A stretch of DNA of 64,000 nucleotides from assembly GCA_002794775.1 (NCBI GenBank), contig NBAY01000019.1, positions 62,001 through 126,000 on the forward strand, read 5' to 3'. A program made the translations under genes and the position numbers. The notes beneath the pieces are model-generated. The model had not been told where the DNA came from and made no database searches. It saw only the letters and a program-made list of their open reading frames with translations. Positions 11,734 through 23,725 of this stretch are shown piece by piece (the first letter of the stretch is position 1; every line of letters begins with the position of its first letter). Origin of the DNA: Porodaedalea pini (taxonomy: Eukaryota; Basidiomycota; Agaricomycetes; Hymenochaetales; Hymenochaetaceae).

Positions 11734-12073
11734 TCACTTCTTGTCTGCACACGCGCCTTTAGTCTCGCTCCCGCACGCGCAGTTCGGCCACGAGCAGTCT
11801 GTCCCCTTGCTTTCCTAATCCACACGTCGGATAGATTCATTCAGCGACTAGGACTTTTATGACACATAGTCAGGGAACAGGGGAACAGGGGACGGGGGAC
11901 ACGCACAGGTTTCGACTTGTTGACGCATCCGCCCAAAGGCGTACAGCAGCAGCTGTCCTTCGTACAGGTCCTACGTAGCACCAGTCAATACGATTGTTGT
12001 ATCACGTATGTGAAGCATGGTTTGAATATAGAAAATTGACTTACGAGCAAGAGCCTTGACACTGGCAGGCCAT
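11734..12073 (-). CDS. Metallothionein, copy 2 (3 exons)
   Basis: Exons are 12045-12073, 11907-11970 and 11734-11814. The phases fit and the spliced product is 57 residues. It begins MACQCQGSC, continues with a triple-cysteine centre (TCTKDSCCCTPLGGC) and ends with a CSWPNCACGS segment and a Lys-Lys C-terminus. Cys-X-Cys and CCC clusters with very few hydrophobics indicate a metallothionein. It differs clearly from copy 1 outside the MAC-X-C start, so this is either an old duplication or a distinct subtype. It contains one Trp, which is unusual for the class. A TATA-like box lies 110 bp upstream. The gene lies about 350 bp from the MITE at 10630-11385. Confidence 0.85.
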
Positions 12074-12182
12074 GATGAGTGAGTGATGATGGGAGTCGAC
12101 TTTCTCTGAAGGAGGAGGAGAGGATTCACAAGTGATGAGCGTCGATTATGGGGCGGAGTACTGATAATGTTCCCACTCCCGA

Positions 12183-12192
12183 CTATTTATAA
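12183..12192 (-). promoter_or_regulatory. TATA-like box of metallothionein copy 2
   Basis: On the minus strand the sequence reads TTATAAATAG, about 110 bp before the ATG at 12073. This is a reasonable distance for a strongly regulated fungal promoter. Confidence 0.5.
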
Positions 12193-12654
12193 CGCCGCGT
12201 TATCAGATAGGGGTAGAAGGTCCCCCTGAATTGGCTGAAAATGGTCGTGAATGCTCTATTATCAGTCTTCTCTTGTCCTCGTGCATGGGCTTTTCGGACC
12301 GGTGGTCAGAAATCAATCTTCAATACTTGACGAAGTGAGAGAAAAAGCGAAAAAAATTACTATCAAGATAATACGTTCAGGCATAGTTGTATTAATATTG
12401 TTATCCCGCGTCGCGAGACACTCAATTGTCGGAAATTGTTTGCTTGAAAGACGTCCAGAAGTCGTTGACTAAGGATTAGACACACGGCGGGATGTCCATT
12501 CCTCAAGAAGGTGCTAGCTAGCATTGAACCTGCAAGAAACTACAGGGGAAAATGCGGTGAACGCTAGCTTACAATACATCTGAGCAGTTGTCAGGACAAC
12601 TCAGAAATGGCGAGAGAAAATGGACTTGCAAGATACAGGATCCAAGAAGTAGTA

Positions 12655-15600
12655 TCAGGCGGGAGAGACAATAATTGTGAATCGTTTCTCTGACGTATTG
12701 GGATTTCGAACGACCCCAGCACCTTCGGCGGGCGGTTCTCGACCACCTTCCGTTGCCTCTGACGAAACATACGAACCATCTGATCTCCTTCTATCCCACC
12801 TCATATCAATGATCCGGACCTCGTCGCCCGCAGCCACCGTCTCCTGCTGCGGAGCGGCCCCCGCGCCCCCTTCCAGAGCCTCAGCAACCCTGCGCGTGTC
12901 AGTCACCCTAATCTTCGGGAGGGGCACCGCAGGTCCACAATCGAGGGGAATAAGTTGCCAGATAATCTTCTCTTCCGCGCCCGGGATGAGTGTCGGAAGG
13001 CGACCGTTGCGGATGCCGGCGGCGACGAAGCTTTCGGTAGGCTCGAGGTCTAGCGAGACCATCGGGCATGCCGATCGTGTCGGGTGATGGTTCCGAACGG
13101 TAAGCTCGAGCAGGAAGGGCTGGTGCAGATGGACGAGCGGAGGCACATGCAGGAGAGCTATGAGCCCATCTGAAGGGGGCTTGAGGGGAGGAAGGGCGAG
13201 CTGAGTCGAGGACAACAAGCCTGGGTTTCCTGTATCAGATAGTCTGGGAAATAATAAGGTTAGTCTGTAGAGAGGAAAAGACGGCAAATGAAGAACACCG
13301 ACCTCCTCCAGTCAAGGCGATACTTTCCTGCTCTACTCAAGGTCGCATCTAGATCAGCGAAGAAGTCGTCAGGGGGTGCGAGGCTGAGCTCGCACAGAAT
13401 GGAAAACTGGTCGCCGGGCATGAATTCTGGGAGGACCAGTTAAAATTCTGCTTCATTGCATATCCAAGGACTTACCGGCAGGGAAGTCCTCATCATCCAG
13501 GGAATAATGGATGACCTTTGAATATATGCTTTCCTATGATCGTTTAGCATATAATCTGCAACTGTGTGTATGAAGCATTCTTACCTCCGAATCAAGCTTG
13601 ATGTTCTCAATCATCACGCTGCTCGCACCAACGCATTCCACACATTCAAAGGTAGTTGTGACGAAGGCGCGTCCACCCTCGCTGTCATCCCAATATTCTG
13701 AATCAAATGTCGAAAGATCGGCAGGCCCATGTCCCATCGATGTGCGGCGAGCGTATGTCGTCTCGTGTGAGACGATGAAGGGCGAGACTGCTGGCAAGAC
13801 AAGCGTTTGCAGTACTTCACTAATCTCCACTGGGGATGCTGATGGATCCGATTCCAAATCAGACGGCGGTGCGATCGTTCGTGATTGAACAGAGACATCA
13901 ATCATACGCTCCCCTGCCACGCCGGTGCTTACAAGGTGCAGTGTCTTGCACGCTGTCGTACCAGGATGCAGCGTCCCAAATGATACGCCCTTGATCAGCC
14001 CTGATGACTGTGATTCCTCTATAATGATGTGATTTACTGGAGAAAACGGTTCAGCATCGATTTGTTTCAGTTTGGGAAAAGATGGATAGTTACCTGAGTC
14101 ATCATCACCTGGTTGTAAGAGAACATCTAACGAGAACTCCAGTTCTCTGTCATCGTTATTGGTCACATCAACGCTTATGGGATACGACTCGTCGAGATAT
14201 GCGGGTGGGTGGTGAGAGAGGACGACATCTACTTGGTGAGGTCGATGTTTGACGCTGAACGTTCATAAGTATGGTCAATTCACAGAGGCCACGACAGAAA
14301 CGATGGTGACTCACATGACAGAAGAGGCATTAGCTCGCCGTATCGGGACAAACTTCGGAGGTGTTTCTGTAATCGAGCACAACCACCTTGGACTCGTGAG
14401 CGCCGCATCTCGTCGACCAAGATCGAACGGCACTTCGATGTTCCAGCCACTCTCCGAGATACAGATTTCAGCTCTCGTAAACTTCATCAAAGGCTTTCGT
14501 CAGTATCCATGGTATTCCGCAGAGATGAAGAAATAGTTGTAGTAATACCTTGAGCTCTTGCGGTACTTCCGAGGACATCGTTCCCGCAATGATAATTGTC
14601 CCGCCTCTGTGCCATTTAAGGCTCGCTTCAACCTGCTTTTTCTCGTCTTTTGGCAGTGCCAAGTGACCAGCATCGACGCGGATGATCGCCTCAGTGTCCT
14701 CTTCCACTTGACTGTCGCCTTGATCGCTTCCCGGAGTAACGTGCCATACAGTAATAGACGAACGTCCGTCAGAAGAATACACTCTAAGCATGCTTATTGG
14801 GAGCCCAGAGAGAATTACACCCTCTGGAACGGTCAAGCTGATCTGAAAGGCCACCTGTTCGCTAAGCTTGATCTCTGGCGCCCAGAAAACGACTGAGGAA
14901 TCCACTGGGAGAATATCGATGCCTTCAGGGACGATCGCTTGCAAATTAAAGGGCCACGTACAAAGCGGTTCGCTCTCCGTCAAATCGATCACGACGGGCT
15001 CGGCAGAGGACGGCACTGTACTCTGAAAGTTATACAATACGAAATCAGTGTCACTTCGTTGCTTCAAGGCTAGGTTTCGATACACACCTTTAGGATGGCA
15101 TGCAGGTCTTCCGCAATGGTCTCCTCGTCGTCCTGCATGTTCGTTTCGCATGCTGAAACAAGTAAAAACAGAGTTCAACTCCTTTCACGAAGTTGGACAA
15201 TAGCAAATAGACAAACAATGGCCTCTGGCGATCATCTCAACCAGTAGACGTACGCTCATCTCTACATCACCGAGTTGCTGAGCACATGCGTACCACGTCG
15301 CGAGCAGTGGTCGCAACACAGATCCCCACTTCTCTCGGCTGTACGTACGCGCTATGCGCTCGAAGAATCTTAAATTTGGAAAGGAGGAAGTATGTCAGAA
15401 ATTACCTTTTATCAGTCTGCTAGAGGTCTAGACTGACCTGATAGACATGTCGTATTTGCCCGACTCGTAATATGTCTGCGCGATGCGGTAGGCAATCCAT
15501 AATGTGAACCGGCCCTGCATTTGATTCTGCACAGTCACTGGCGCAGCACTGTATTTTTTGAAAAGCTCGTACGCCTTCGTGTACAGCTGTGTATAACAAA

Positions 15601-17584
15601 AGGCGTGTCAGCAATATACATTAGAACGGGACAAGCGATGTCAAAAGTGAAAAGTCATTTCATACCTCAAGTATGCTCGCCAAATGGTCGACCTTTTTCT
15701 CGTTTTGAAACCCAGGAGCTTGACCCGCTCCTTGTGTCGAGGACTGGGAAGTATTACATCAACTTTTATGCAAGAATAAGGCACAGAAAACAAACCTCGC
15801 CGTCAAGAGTCTGAATGAAACGTATCCGCCGCCTCTCGGTGCATTCGGCGGCGAAATAGTAATAGAACCCCGGGTGCATCAATGCCGTACTCGGGTTGAG
15901 TCCAAGGGCTTGCAGCGCTTCTAACTCATGTTGAGGTTGACCCGTCGTCGATACTACTGCACCAGAGGCGGAGGATGCAGGCAAGTGAGAAGGGATAGTA
16001 AGACCAAAATGAGTTCCCTGTTCAAGGAGTTCGGCGAATACACGATATCTATCGAAAAAAAATGAGCTCAGAATCCAGTGATGAAGCTTGAACTTACTGT
16101 CGCGCGAGCCAGCTCCAGTATTCGTACGTATCCTCGCCGATGCCCCAGACGCGTGCTGAGAGATCGGAGAAACGCCTTAAGTGCGTATTTAGTTGCGAGA
16201 TCGCGAGCGCATGCTCGGCGTTATACAGGAACAGTTTACAGATCTAGACGAACAAGAGTGAACGAGGAATCGAAAACTCAGATGTGTAATCACCTTGATG
16301 TTTATCGAGTCCGCAAGTACTTTTGCTTCGGCCCATCGCTTAGTGCGTGGTGGAAGAATTGCGGGAGAGCCAAACATGCCCATTAGAGTCGTATATGCAT
16401 CTTGATAGTGCCTTCAATAGCAAATAAAACAGCAGGAGTCGATGAAGATGAGAAGGTACTCACTTTAACGCGACCTCTTCTTCTCCACGGAATTCGGCGA
16501 AGCAGGCCATTTTGTATTCATAACGCACTGTCCAACCCTCCGGCCGAAGAGGGAGTGCCCGAGCAGCAGGAGCAATGCCGTGCGGATATTGCGCGCCAGC
16601 AGAAGCCTGTGTATGTCGATTGCGTTTTCGCCGAACTCGTTTTGCATGTGAGGTGTAGTACTCAAGAGCAGGATCAAATAGAGCCTGCTGAATGCTGTGT
16701 AATACTTGTTGACTTTAAGGTTAACACGAATCATAGGTTGTGCGCACCTCTTGACAAAGTCGGCTAACTCTGCAGGCGAGACGGGGCTCAGGACGAAGAG
16801 CGCCGCACGTGAATCGAGACCGCTCGTACGGCGGATGAACGTAAGGCGTCCATCGAGCGATGGGTCGTCGAGCATGCGGCGACTCGCGAGCAGCACGACG
16901 GTCAGTTTCATGCCGCGCTCATTCGTGGCCTTCTTACGATCTGCGATCTCGCGTGCGAGCTCTACATCATGCCGGCGATTCTCTTTCTCTCTCTCTTCCC
17001 GTTCGCGGACAACATCTGGACCATCTGGCTCAAGAGGTGAGCGAGGAGTTACGAAGGGTGTAGTGTTCTCAAAAAGACGAAGGAATAGGACGAAGACGGA
17101 TGGCACGAGTGACGTGTGTTTGCGAATCCAGATAGGTGCTACGAGACCGTCCGGATGAAGTGGTGATGAAGGATGAAGAGGAGACAACGGCGAATGAGGA
17201 GGCTGGGAGGACGTCGGATCTGGTATCTTCCGAGGCGGAAATTGGACTGTCTTCGAGCTCATTAGCGAAGCATAAAATATGACTTCATCAACTAGCGACG
17301 CGAACCTTGTCTACAAAAACGACATGAAACGTCTTGCTTTTCCTCAGTGACTCGGGCACCCATATTGCAGGCTTCCGCTGCGCACTGAGCGCTTCCCGCA
17401 GTCGGTGCGTTAACAGGGCGAATTGATCTGACGAGTTAGCTTGCTTCGATGTCGGCGTTGCAGGCACAGTAGCTCCTTCATCGGCATTGGGCAACCCTGA
17501 AAAACTTGGCTTCGGGCTGTCCAAACCTGCGACGAACATGACGGGCGCAAGCTGCACAAGCAGCTCGGCCGGGTAGGAGTTCAT
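12655..17584 (-). CDS. TRAPPC11 homologue (TRAPP complex, foie gras and Gryzun regions)
   Basis: A multi-exon gene for a subunit of the TRAPP vesicle-tethering complex acting at ER-Golgi and autophagy traffic. The start is ATG 17584 (MNSYPAELLVQLAPVMFVAG). Exon 1 ends after FHVVFVDK and the next exon continues with KTVQFPPRK. The foie-gras region shows LFVLSPVSPAELADFVKR, then YYTAFSRL, then a solenoid-like stretch VALKHYQDAYTTLMGMF, ADSINIKICKLFLYN and ALMHPGFYYYFAAECTERRR, as in animal TRAPPC11 (NPGFYYQQAA). The C-terminal half is beta-rich and Gryzun-like (LLHVPPLVHLHQPFLLELTV; IIWQLIPLDCG) and ends at TGA 12655. The product resembles the animal protein in domain order. Exact internal splice sites were not all resolved. 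Confidence 0.85.
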
Positions 17585-20500
17585 GTAGTCGACGACGCCT
17601 CAGTATTCGCGAAGAATTAGAAGATAGAAGAGATTCAGATCAGTAGTTCTTAGTCAATCTGATCCTCGTCGATGTCCTGCAGCGGCTCAGCCTGCACTGC
17701 GCGTCGAATTCGACTTGAACGCTCAAGTCGTCAGGCACACGAGAAATATGTCACATGACTCAGATGCGTCGAAGCGTCGATCCACTGATCATGATCATGA
17801 TCGGTCGAGGCTCACTCTCAGCGTACAAACAAGTAGTTTCACGTATCATCAACCACTTACTAGCTACAGAGTATTGCGCATATTCTGAGTTATGAGGTTT
17901 CGTGCCAGTGATTATCTCGTAAATTTGTGCGTGTTGCACTGTAAAGCCAGATTTATAGCTGTTGATATTATGGATTTTAACCTGCTAATGAATAGCCGCT
18001 TGATGTAGCCAGACTTTTCAGACCAGTCGACTCTTTCGTTAACTGCTACATCACTTCAGATCTTTTTTGCCCTTTCACCTCAAGGCAAATTTCTTAAATT
18101 TATGCCTTGCTCTGTGTTTCACTAAGAACCAGATATCTGGACAATGATGCGTTTGCATTAAATTTCACAGCATTTCTTCCTCGTATGAATTCATTTGCCT
18201 TTGACAGTATTCAATCTACACTTATGCTTGTCAATCCGGTCGCAGAAATTAAATGCTGAGGTGGATGCAACGCGACTCCAAAATAAGCGTAAATATGGGA
18301 GGCGCGCTCAGTCACGTGCTACTAGGAGAAAACCATAATGGGCGAAGAACCCTGGCGCGGATCCTGCTATTGTCCTCGCCCGAAAAGGGCGCCTCTGCAT
18401 TCCACGAATCGCGACCAAAGGTCAGCGCCATACATATAGTCCCGTCGAAGGCTCGTGTGCATATCTTCTCAATCTGTCACCTCCATGCCCTCTGTCTCTG
18501 CGGGGTGGTCAATGCCTTCCGTCAAATCTGCGTCAAAGCCTGCCCATCGATCGACCAGCGAATGTCTGTGGCGGTGTACCATTTATTGAAGGCTTACTTA
18601 CAGGAGGGTTTAGGGCCCTGCTTCCGGAGTTTGATCTCAAACGGATGCGTCTTTCAAGCAGCTACTGGGAGGGGAGCAAGCTATCTATAGTGATGTGGAC
18701 CGACAGGACTCGTCTGTACACTAAGGACTGGCCCGGAGGCACTATGGAGCTTGAGATGCGGAGAGCGGCGTGCGCCATGGACCTTCACAATCACACGTCA
18801 CTATACAAATCATCTTGTCTGATTTAGGGCGGGTATCTCGTTTTCGAGAGCTAGGTAACGACATGGCACTAGAAGCACGCGTCGTGAGTGCCAATAAATG
18901 ATTTAACGATGATATTCTCTAGTGTCGGCCGTAGTTGCTGTCGTTCTGCAAGCGGCTTCATAGAAGCATGGAGCGGTAGGAGGCAAGTGGGGATTGGCAA
19001 AAGAGACCTCACAGCCGCACTTCTTGTAGGCCGATACTATTCATTTCGGGTTGAATGAACGTACCAAGTCTGGCTAAATTGGATCGCATGGAGCCTTAGC
19101 ATGGTCGATAGAGGGCATTCGAAGTTTATCCATGCATATGGTCGTCGACTGCGCGGAGAGTTCGTGCTATCTCTATAGGCTTGTCTCAACGTGACGAGAA
19201 GTTTACCGCATCTCGTTGAGAATTGCCAATACCGCCTACGACTGAGAATGTATCCGGTCAATCAACAGTTCTCTCGCTGGCGGGTACAGTCTGACCTTTT
19301 TGAGGTGAAAGACCGAGGTGTTATCCTTTCCCATCGTCTCTGTCACGTGGAGATACGTAGGACCGGGTTTCTAGGACTTCGAGTCGACTGCCCCGTGATA
19401 CTCTCATTCAAAGATCTTTTGAGTTCTAGGTTAGTTTAGAGCTGTCTGTTGTTCTACTATAGACTAACGTATTCCTGTCAATAGATAAGGGAGTCCGGAA
19501 ACCAGCCAGCTATACGTTCGTACCTCGAGCCCGGAGAATGGATAGCGTCTACCGCTATCTTGACAGCAATATTGAATGCTCCTTTAAGTCCAGGTCCGAG
19601 TCTAGGATCTGATTTGTGGTCTAGGCGTGGTAAGTGCTACTGCTCGTATTCGGGAGCACAGTGGACAAGTTGTGACCGCGCTGCTACTGCGACGCGGCCT
19701 CCCGTCGCGCATCTAATTCGCTATTTCTGAACCGTCTTCCTTGCTAAAGTACGTTTGCAATTAGGCATGAGAGAACTCATATCTATCTTCGTTCTTTTTG
19801 CTTCCTTGGGTACTTGTTTGTTCCCTTTCTACCGCTCTTATCAAAACTAACTTATGTAACAAGGTTTAGTCAGGCCTCGGCCCACGTGCCTGCGCGACTG
19901 TGCCTGGACCCTGATGCTTTGAGGCTGCTAAAATGGGAAGACGCTTACGTTTCTGTCATTACAGTAACTTACGAGACTTCTTCAAGCTTCAATGTCTATC
20001 AAGAGGTCTGTCAGATTGTACGAGAAGGCACGATGTGCTCCTTTTTGCGAAGAAGATGTGCTAGCAGTGTAGCACAGCATTCCGATTCTATGAGGAGTGG
20101 ACAAGACTCAGCCGCGGCTTTCGACAAATTTCTTGATACTCCTCTCTTCGTCTGGCTTACAGGTTGACAAATCGTCATCGGCGTTGGAAACCCCTCGATT
20201 GTATCTGGCCCTTTTTATTTAATTCGATCATCGGTCTCCTCAGGAGCTATGGATTGCTTTCAATCGATTTCTGATGGCTTGTCGGGCTACTATACCTGAC
20301 AAGACAGTTGCTTGTGCCCTTTAGTTCGCATCTGATCTCACTATAGAGAACTAGAACCAGGGACTACTTCGCATCAGGCAACGACGGATCTGTCTTTTGA
20401 AACTGGGAGAAGTCCGCGGCACCTAATTGATTGACAGTGGCTTCTAGGGTTCCGGTGCTTTCGGTGATGCCTTTGAATGTGAAGTCTGCGGCGAAGCGTT

Positions 20501-21040
20501 ATGACATACATGTTGTTGCGATCTGGCAGTTATGTGTTGCTTTCCGCGGCGGTGTTGGTCCATGTAACAATCCATATGACTCGCAAGATGGTACGCACGG
20601 TGGCGCTGATCGTGTTCGTGAACTCGTCGTGGGCCGGATCGAGCCAACTACACCCTCCGGTGACGGCGAGCACGTGGTGGCTTCAAGCCCCATCGACTGA
20701 AGTTACATCTGCAGTAAGTACAGCACTTGCACCCTCTTGATAGTCGAGTCCATTGAACGTTCTATATCGAGTCGATAGTTTTGGACGGTGTTGGAGTCGA
20801 ATATGCCCGTTACGCGATGATCAATCGGTGTCACTCGGTTACTGTCCCAGGAACCTTCGCCGACCTCTGCGTCGGCGCGCTCGTTCTGTTCTGGGATGAA
20901 AGAGAGTAGCCGGAAAATGCCGTCAAGCGTTGGTTGAAAGAGACGCCCAAATCGGGAAACAGTCGAGGTGACGAAAAAGGCAACTCTTGAATATCGCTTA
21001 TGGGCTTCGAAATTGCTTTTCGTTGTGTTGCGGTTGGCCG
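17585..21040. other. Long region with no supported gene
   Basis: About 3.4 kb without a convincing coding exon. The longest frame (18253-18690, plus) has no known motif or hydrophobic pattern. A short plus-strand frame near 20501-20740 contains two hydrophobic stretches and could be a membrane-protein remnant, but has no intron-bounded partner. There are no matched terminal repeats. It may be old decayed transposon or pseudogene sequence. Confidence 0.35.
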
Positions 21041-21046
21041 CTGTCG

Positions 21047-21056
21047 TATATAAATA
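21047..21056 (+). promoter_or_regulatory. TATA box of the secreted repeat-peptide gene
   Basis: TATATAAATA lies about 110 bp upstream of ATG 21160 and is followed by a pyrimidine-rich stretch. The spacing suits a highly expressed fungal gene. Confidence 0.55.
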
Positions 21057-21159
21057 CGTGCCCTCTGGTAAGTGCTAATTTCAGTCCTCTCATCCCTCGC
21101 AAGCTGCACGCTGCAAGCCACATCCTTCTTTACTCACATTCTGCCAACATCTTCTCGAC

Positions 21160-21764
21160 ATGCGCTCTCTTTCAATCTTTAGCATCCTCGCGATCGTTTC
21201 TGCTGGTGAGTTGTTTGGTTTCCTCTTTGTCGTTGTCAGAGCCTCGCTGACCAGAGCCCTATATCAGTTCTCGCAGCTCCCATTCCCGATGCCGAACCTG
21301 AGCCTGGATGCGGCAAGTATTGCATTCGTGTACGTTCACTTTTCGTTCTAGCATTAGTTGTCCGCGTCGATTCCTAGTGCTCATGCTTCGTCTTTTAGGA
21401 CGCAGAGCCAGTGCCTATTGCCGTGCCCGAACTTGTCGTAGGGCGTTCGCCCAGCGCAGATGCCGATCCCGAGCCCGGGTGTGGCAGGTTCTGCATTCGC
21501 GAGGCGGAGGCAGACCCCGAGCCTATTCCTGATCCTGAACCCGAGCCCGGTTGCGGCAAGAATTGCACACGCGACGCAGACCCCGAGCCCATTCCTGAGC
21601 CAGAACCTGAAGCAGGCTGTGGCAAAAACTGCGACGCAGATTCTGAGCCTGAACCCGTTCCTGAAGCCGAGCCCGTAGAGGAGCGCGGTTGCGGCAAGTT
21701 CTGCATTCGCGAGGCTGGAACCGAACCCGAACCGGTGCTACCGACAATTTCGCGTGAGGATTGA
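21160..21764 (+). CDS. Secreted repeat precursor with Gly-Cys-Gly-Lys cores and X-Ala/X-Pro spacers
   Basis: Exons 21160-21205, 21268-21329 and 21399-21764 (phases fit) give 157 residues. An 18-residue signal peptide (MRSLSIFSILAIVSAVLA) is followed by five repeats of a short core: GCGKYCIR, GCGRFCIR, GCGKNCTR, GCGKNC (no Arg) and GCGKFCIR. The spacer leading to each of the first four cores ends in an unbroken run of X-Ala or X-Pro dipeptides, e.g. AP-IP-DA-EP-EP, SP-SA-DA-DP-EP and EA-EA-DP-EP-IP-DP-EP-EP. The last core instead directly follows Arg (VEER). Four cores end in Arg. The pattern fits cleavage after Arg by a Kex2-like protease, then trimming by a Ste13/DPP-IV-type dipeptidyl peptidase, releasing octapeptides with a CX3C pair. 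There is no CaaX box, so it is not a classical basidiomycete pheromone precursor. Processing and function are inference; the coding structure is read directly. Confidence 0.85.
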
Positions 21765-22674
21765 GTGTCGAACGCTCTCCTCATCCTCTTCCCCTCCACT
21801 CCGCGTCATACCAATCCTCACTCTTCGGAAACCCCGCTCTCTAAAATCTGTAGACGGAGACCCCGTTCGCGCCGCGTCCTTCCGCTTTAATCCCTCCTCA
21901 CTCATTGCGCGTATCTATCGCATTCGCATTCATCACGCTCCTTTCGCCGTATATTTGGCCCCGGTCCCATTGTCTTTGGTCTTCTTGTCGCTCTGTCATT
22001 GTCACCTGTCTGTTTTCCGTCACCTGCTGTTGTTGCCTGCTTATTCTGCGTCATCTTGTTCGTCATCTTGTTCTCCCCTCTAACCTTCCTTATCCCGACT
22101 CTACTGTTGCTTGGTCACCAGGTAGTGTTAATGCGTACCCTCACCATTCGCATATCTTGTACCCTTAGCGTTAGATTGTTTTACTTTCTTGATGGACTCG
22201 TGTCTTGTCTGGATCAACCTGTGTGTATCAATATGAATGACTTTTTGCTCGAATACAACTCACAAGTACCTTCACATGAACGCGTCGTTGTGTTACCACA
22301 TCATTACATCGAAAATCAATCAGCGTTTCGAGCATTATGATTGTTGTCAAAATTACACGGCGGCGGGCGATGTGAACTTTGCAATTTCCGATAATCCCGG
22401 TATGACTGTCCGAGCAAGGTTTACCCCGCGCGCAGTCTGAGCATGCTGAAGGTATCAGTGCATGCTTGTACTAAGTTGTAGGGTCAATATAAACAGATGT
22501 TCAATGTGTCGCAGACACAAAATCAAGAGACGCCCGACGAGTGACCCGGAGTTACTTATCACGTGCACTTCTCTTTATAATTTCTGCTATCTACTACAAG
22601 CAGACTCCAACCACTCGGGATACGATAAAACTGATCGTAACTATGAGGCTGCCCATGTCAAGGCACGAAATGTA
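21765..22674. other. 3' flank with no supported gene
   Basis: Pyrimidine-rich 3' flank of the peptide gene (21770-22100) followed by sequence without recognisable exons. Frames here look like composition artefacts of TC-rich DNA. Confidence 0.35.
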
Positions 22675-23355
22675 TTACGCAGAATGTATGCGTTGTTGGG
22701 GGATATACCAACGGATTAAATGATGAAAAGAGATGGGGCATGATGAAATAATGTCTTCATACTCAAATTGAAGGGAGACAACATAGTCATAGTATGTGGA
22801 GTAATCGAAATTGAAGGGGAACACGAAATAGTCCGAAACGAGATGGGACAGGTCAGGAAGGTGCCGTCCATACATCATTGCTAGTTCATAGGGTAAACCC
22901 GGTGCGGGTATGAATGGTTTTGCACGAGGGTTGAGAGGATAAGTGCCGACAAATGACGGCAGACCAGGTTGTTCATCCAGGGGTGTATGGTAACCAACAA
23001 AAGCCGGTTGGAAGCGATTGTGTGGGTTGGCCGATAAGGCCCGAAGTTCGGTGATAATCTCAACCGATGAGGCCGAAGGCGATGGGGGCAATGAAGTATA
23101 TAATGTTGCTGCTGTGAGCAGGCAACGGCATATGAAATGAAAAGTAGCACTATCTGAGGCAGGAGGCTCAGATAGGATCGAAGATTTGGGATGTCTGGCC
23201 TGGCGACGGCTATGGCATCTGCGACAAGGCGAGGTGCGATGCAGGGTAAGGGGGCGACACAATGGTGGCACCAACGACGATCTAAGATCCAAGACTGCAG
23301 ATATGATGCGGTCAAGGACGCAATTGAAACAGAGGGTAGTTCTGCGATAATGCAT
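22675..23355 (-). CDS. Unrecognised open frame, 226 codons
   Basis: A single-exon frame from ATG 23355. The N-terminal half has Cys/His/Arg-rich patterns (CRRCHSRRQARH; FICRCLLTAATLY) and the C-terminal half is aromatic and proline-rich (LSHLVSDYFVFPFNFDYS). I do not recognise a family. The aromatic-rich C-terminus is not typical of a chance frame, but no homologue, signal or splice evidence supports expression. It could be a lineage-specific protein or a remnant exon. Confidence 0.3.
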   Translation of the reverse strand: MHYRRTTLCFNCVLDRIISAVLDLRSSLVPPLCRPLTLHRTSPCRRCHSRRQARHPKSSILSEPPASDSATFHFICRCLLTAATLYTSLPPSPSASSVEIITELRALSANPHNRFQPAFVGYHTPLDEQPGLPSFVGTYPLNPRAKPFIPAPGLPYELAMMYGRHLPDLSHLVSDYFVFPFNFDYSTYYDYVVSLQFEYEDIISSCPISFHHLIRWYIPQQRIHSA

Positions 23356-23725
23356 GGAGGGATTGCACGTCGTCGATGGGGCAAGGTCTCAGCACGAATG
23401 TTCCCACGATGAGGATGATGGGAGTAAGAGAGAAAGAGGTGCGCCTCTCAACTCGAGGACGGTTTAAATCATAGACGCGAACATAACCGTCGACCGCGTC
23501 TATTTGTCGACAAACCTCAAACTCCAGCGCTCCCTATACTGAAGGCGACTATTCGATCCAGCACGGTACGTTTCATACGAATATCAGGGACCTCAAAAAT
23601 TACTACGAAGATCTCTGAGTCAGCTTTTCTGACTTGGGGCATAGCCGTCCGATTCCGAGTGCGCCGGTGGCCAACTGCTTAGGGAGGAAGGATGCTAGTT
23701 GTTCTTCGACAGCTCTCATCTTGCC

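Noticed and set aside
18253..18690. 145-codon frame in the gene-poor stretch
   Set aside because: No domain, signal, membrane helix or splice context; composition looks random.
21395..21799. 134-codon antisense frame over the repeat-peptide gene
   Set aside because: It is the complement of Glu-Pro/Cys-Gly codon repeats. It has no signal, and the plus-strand three-exon model explains the region.
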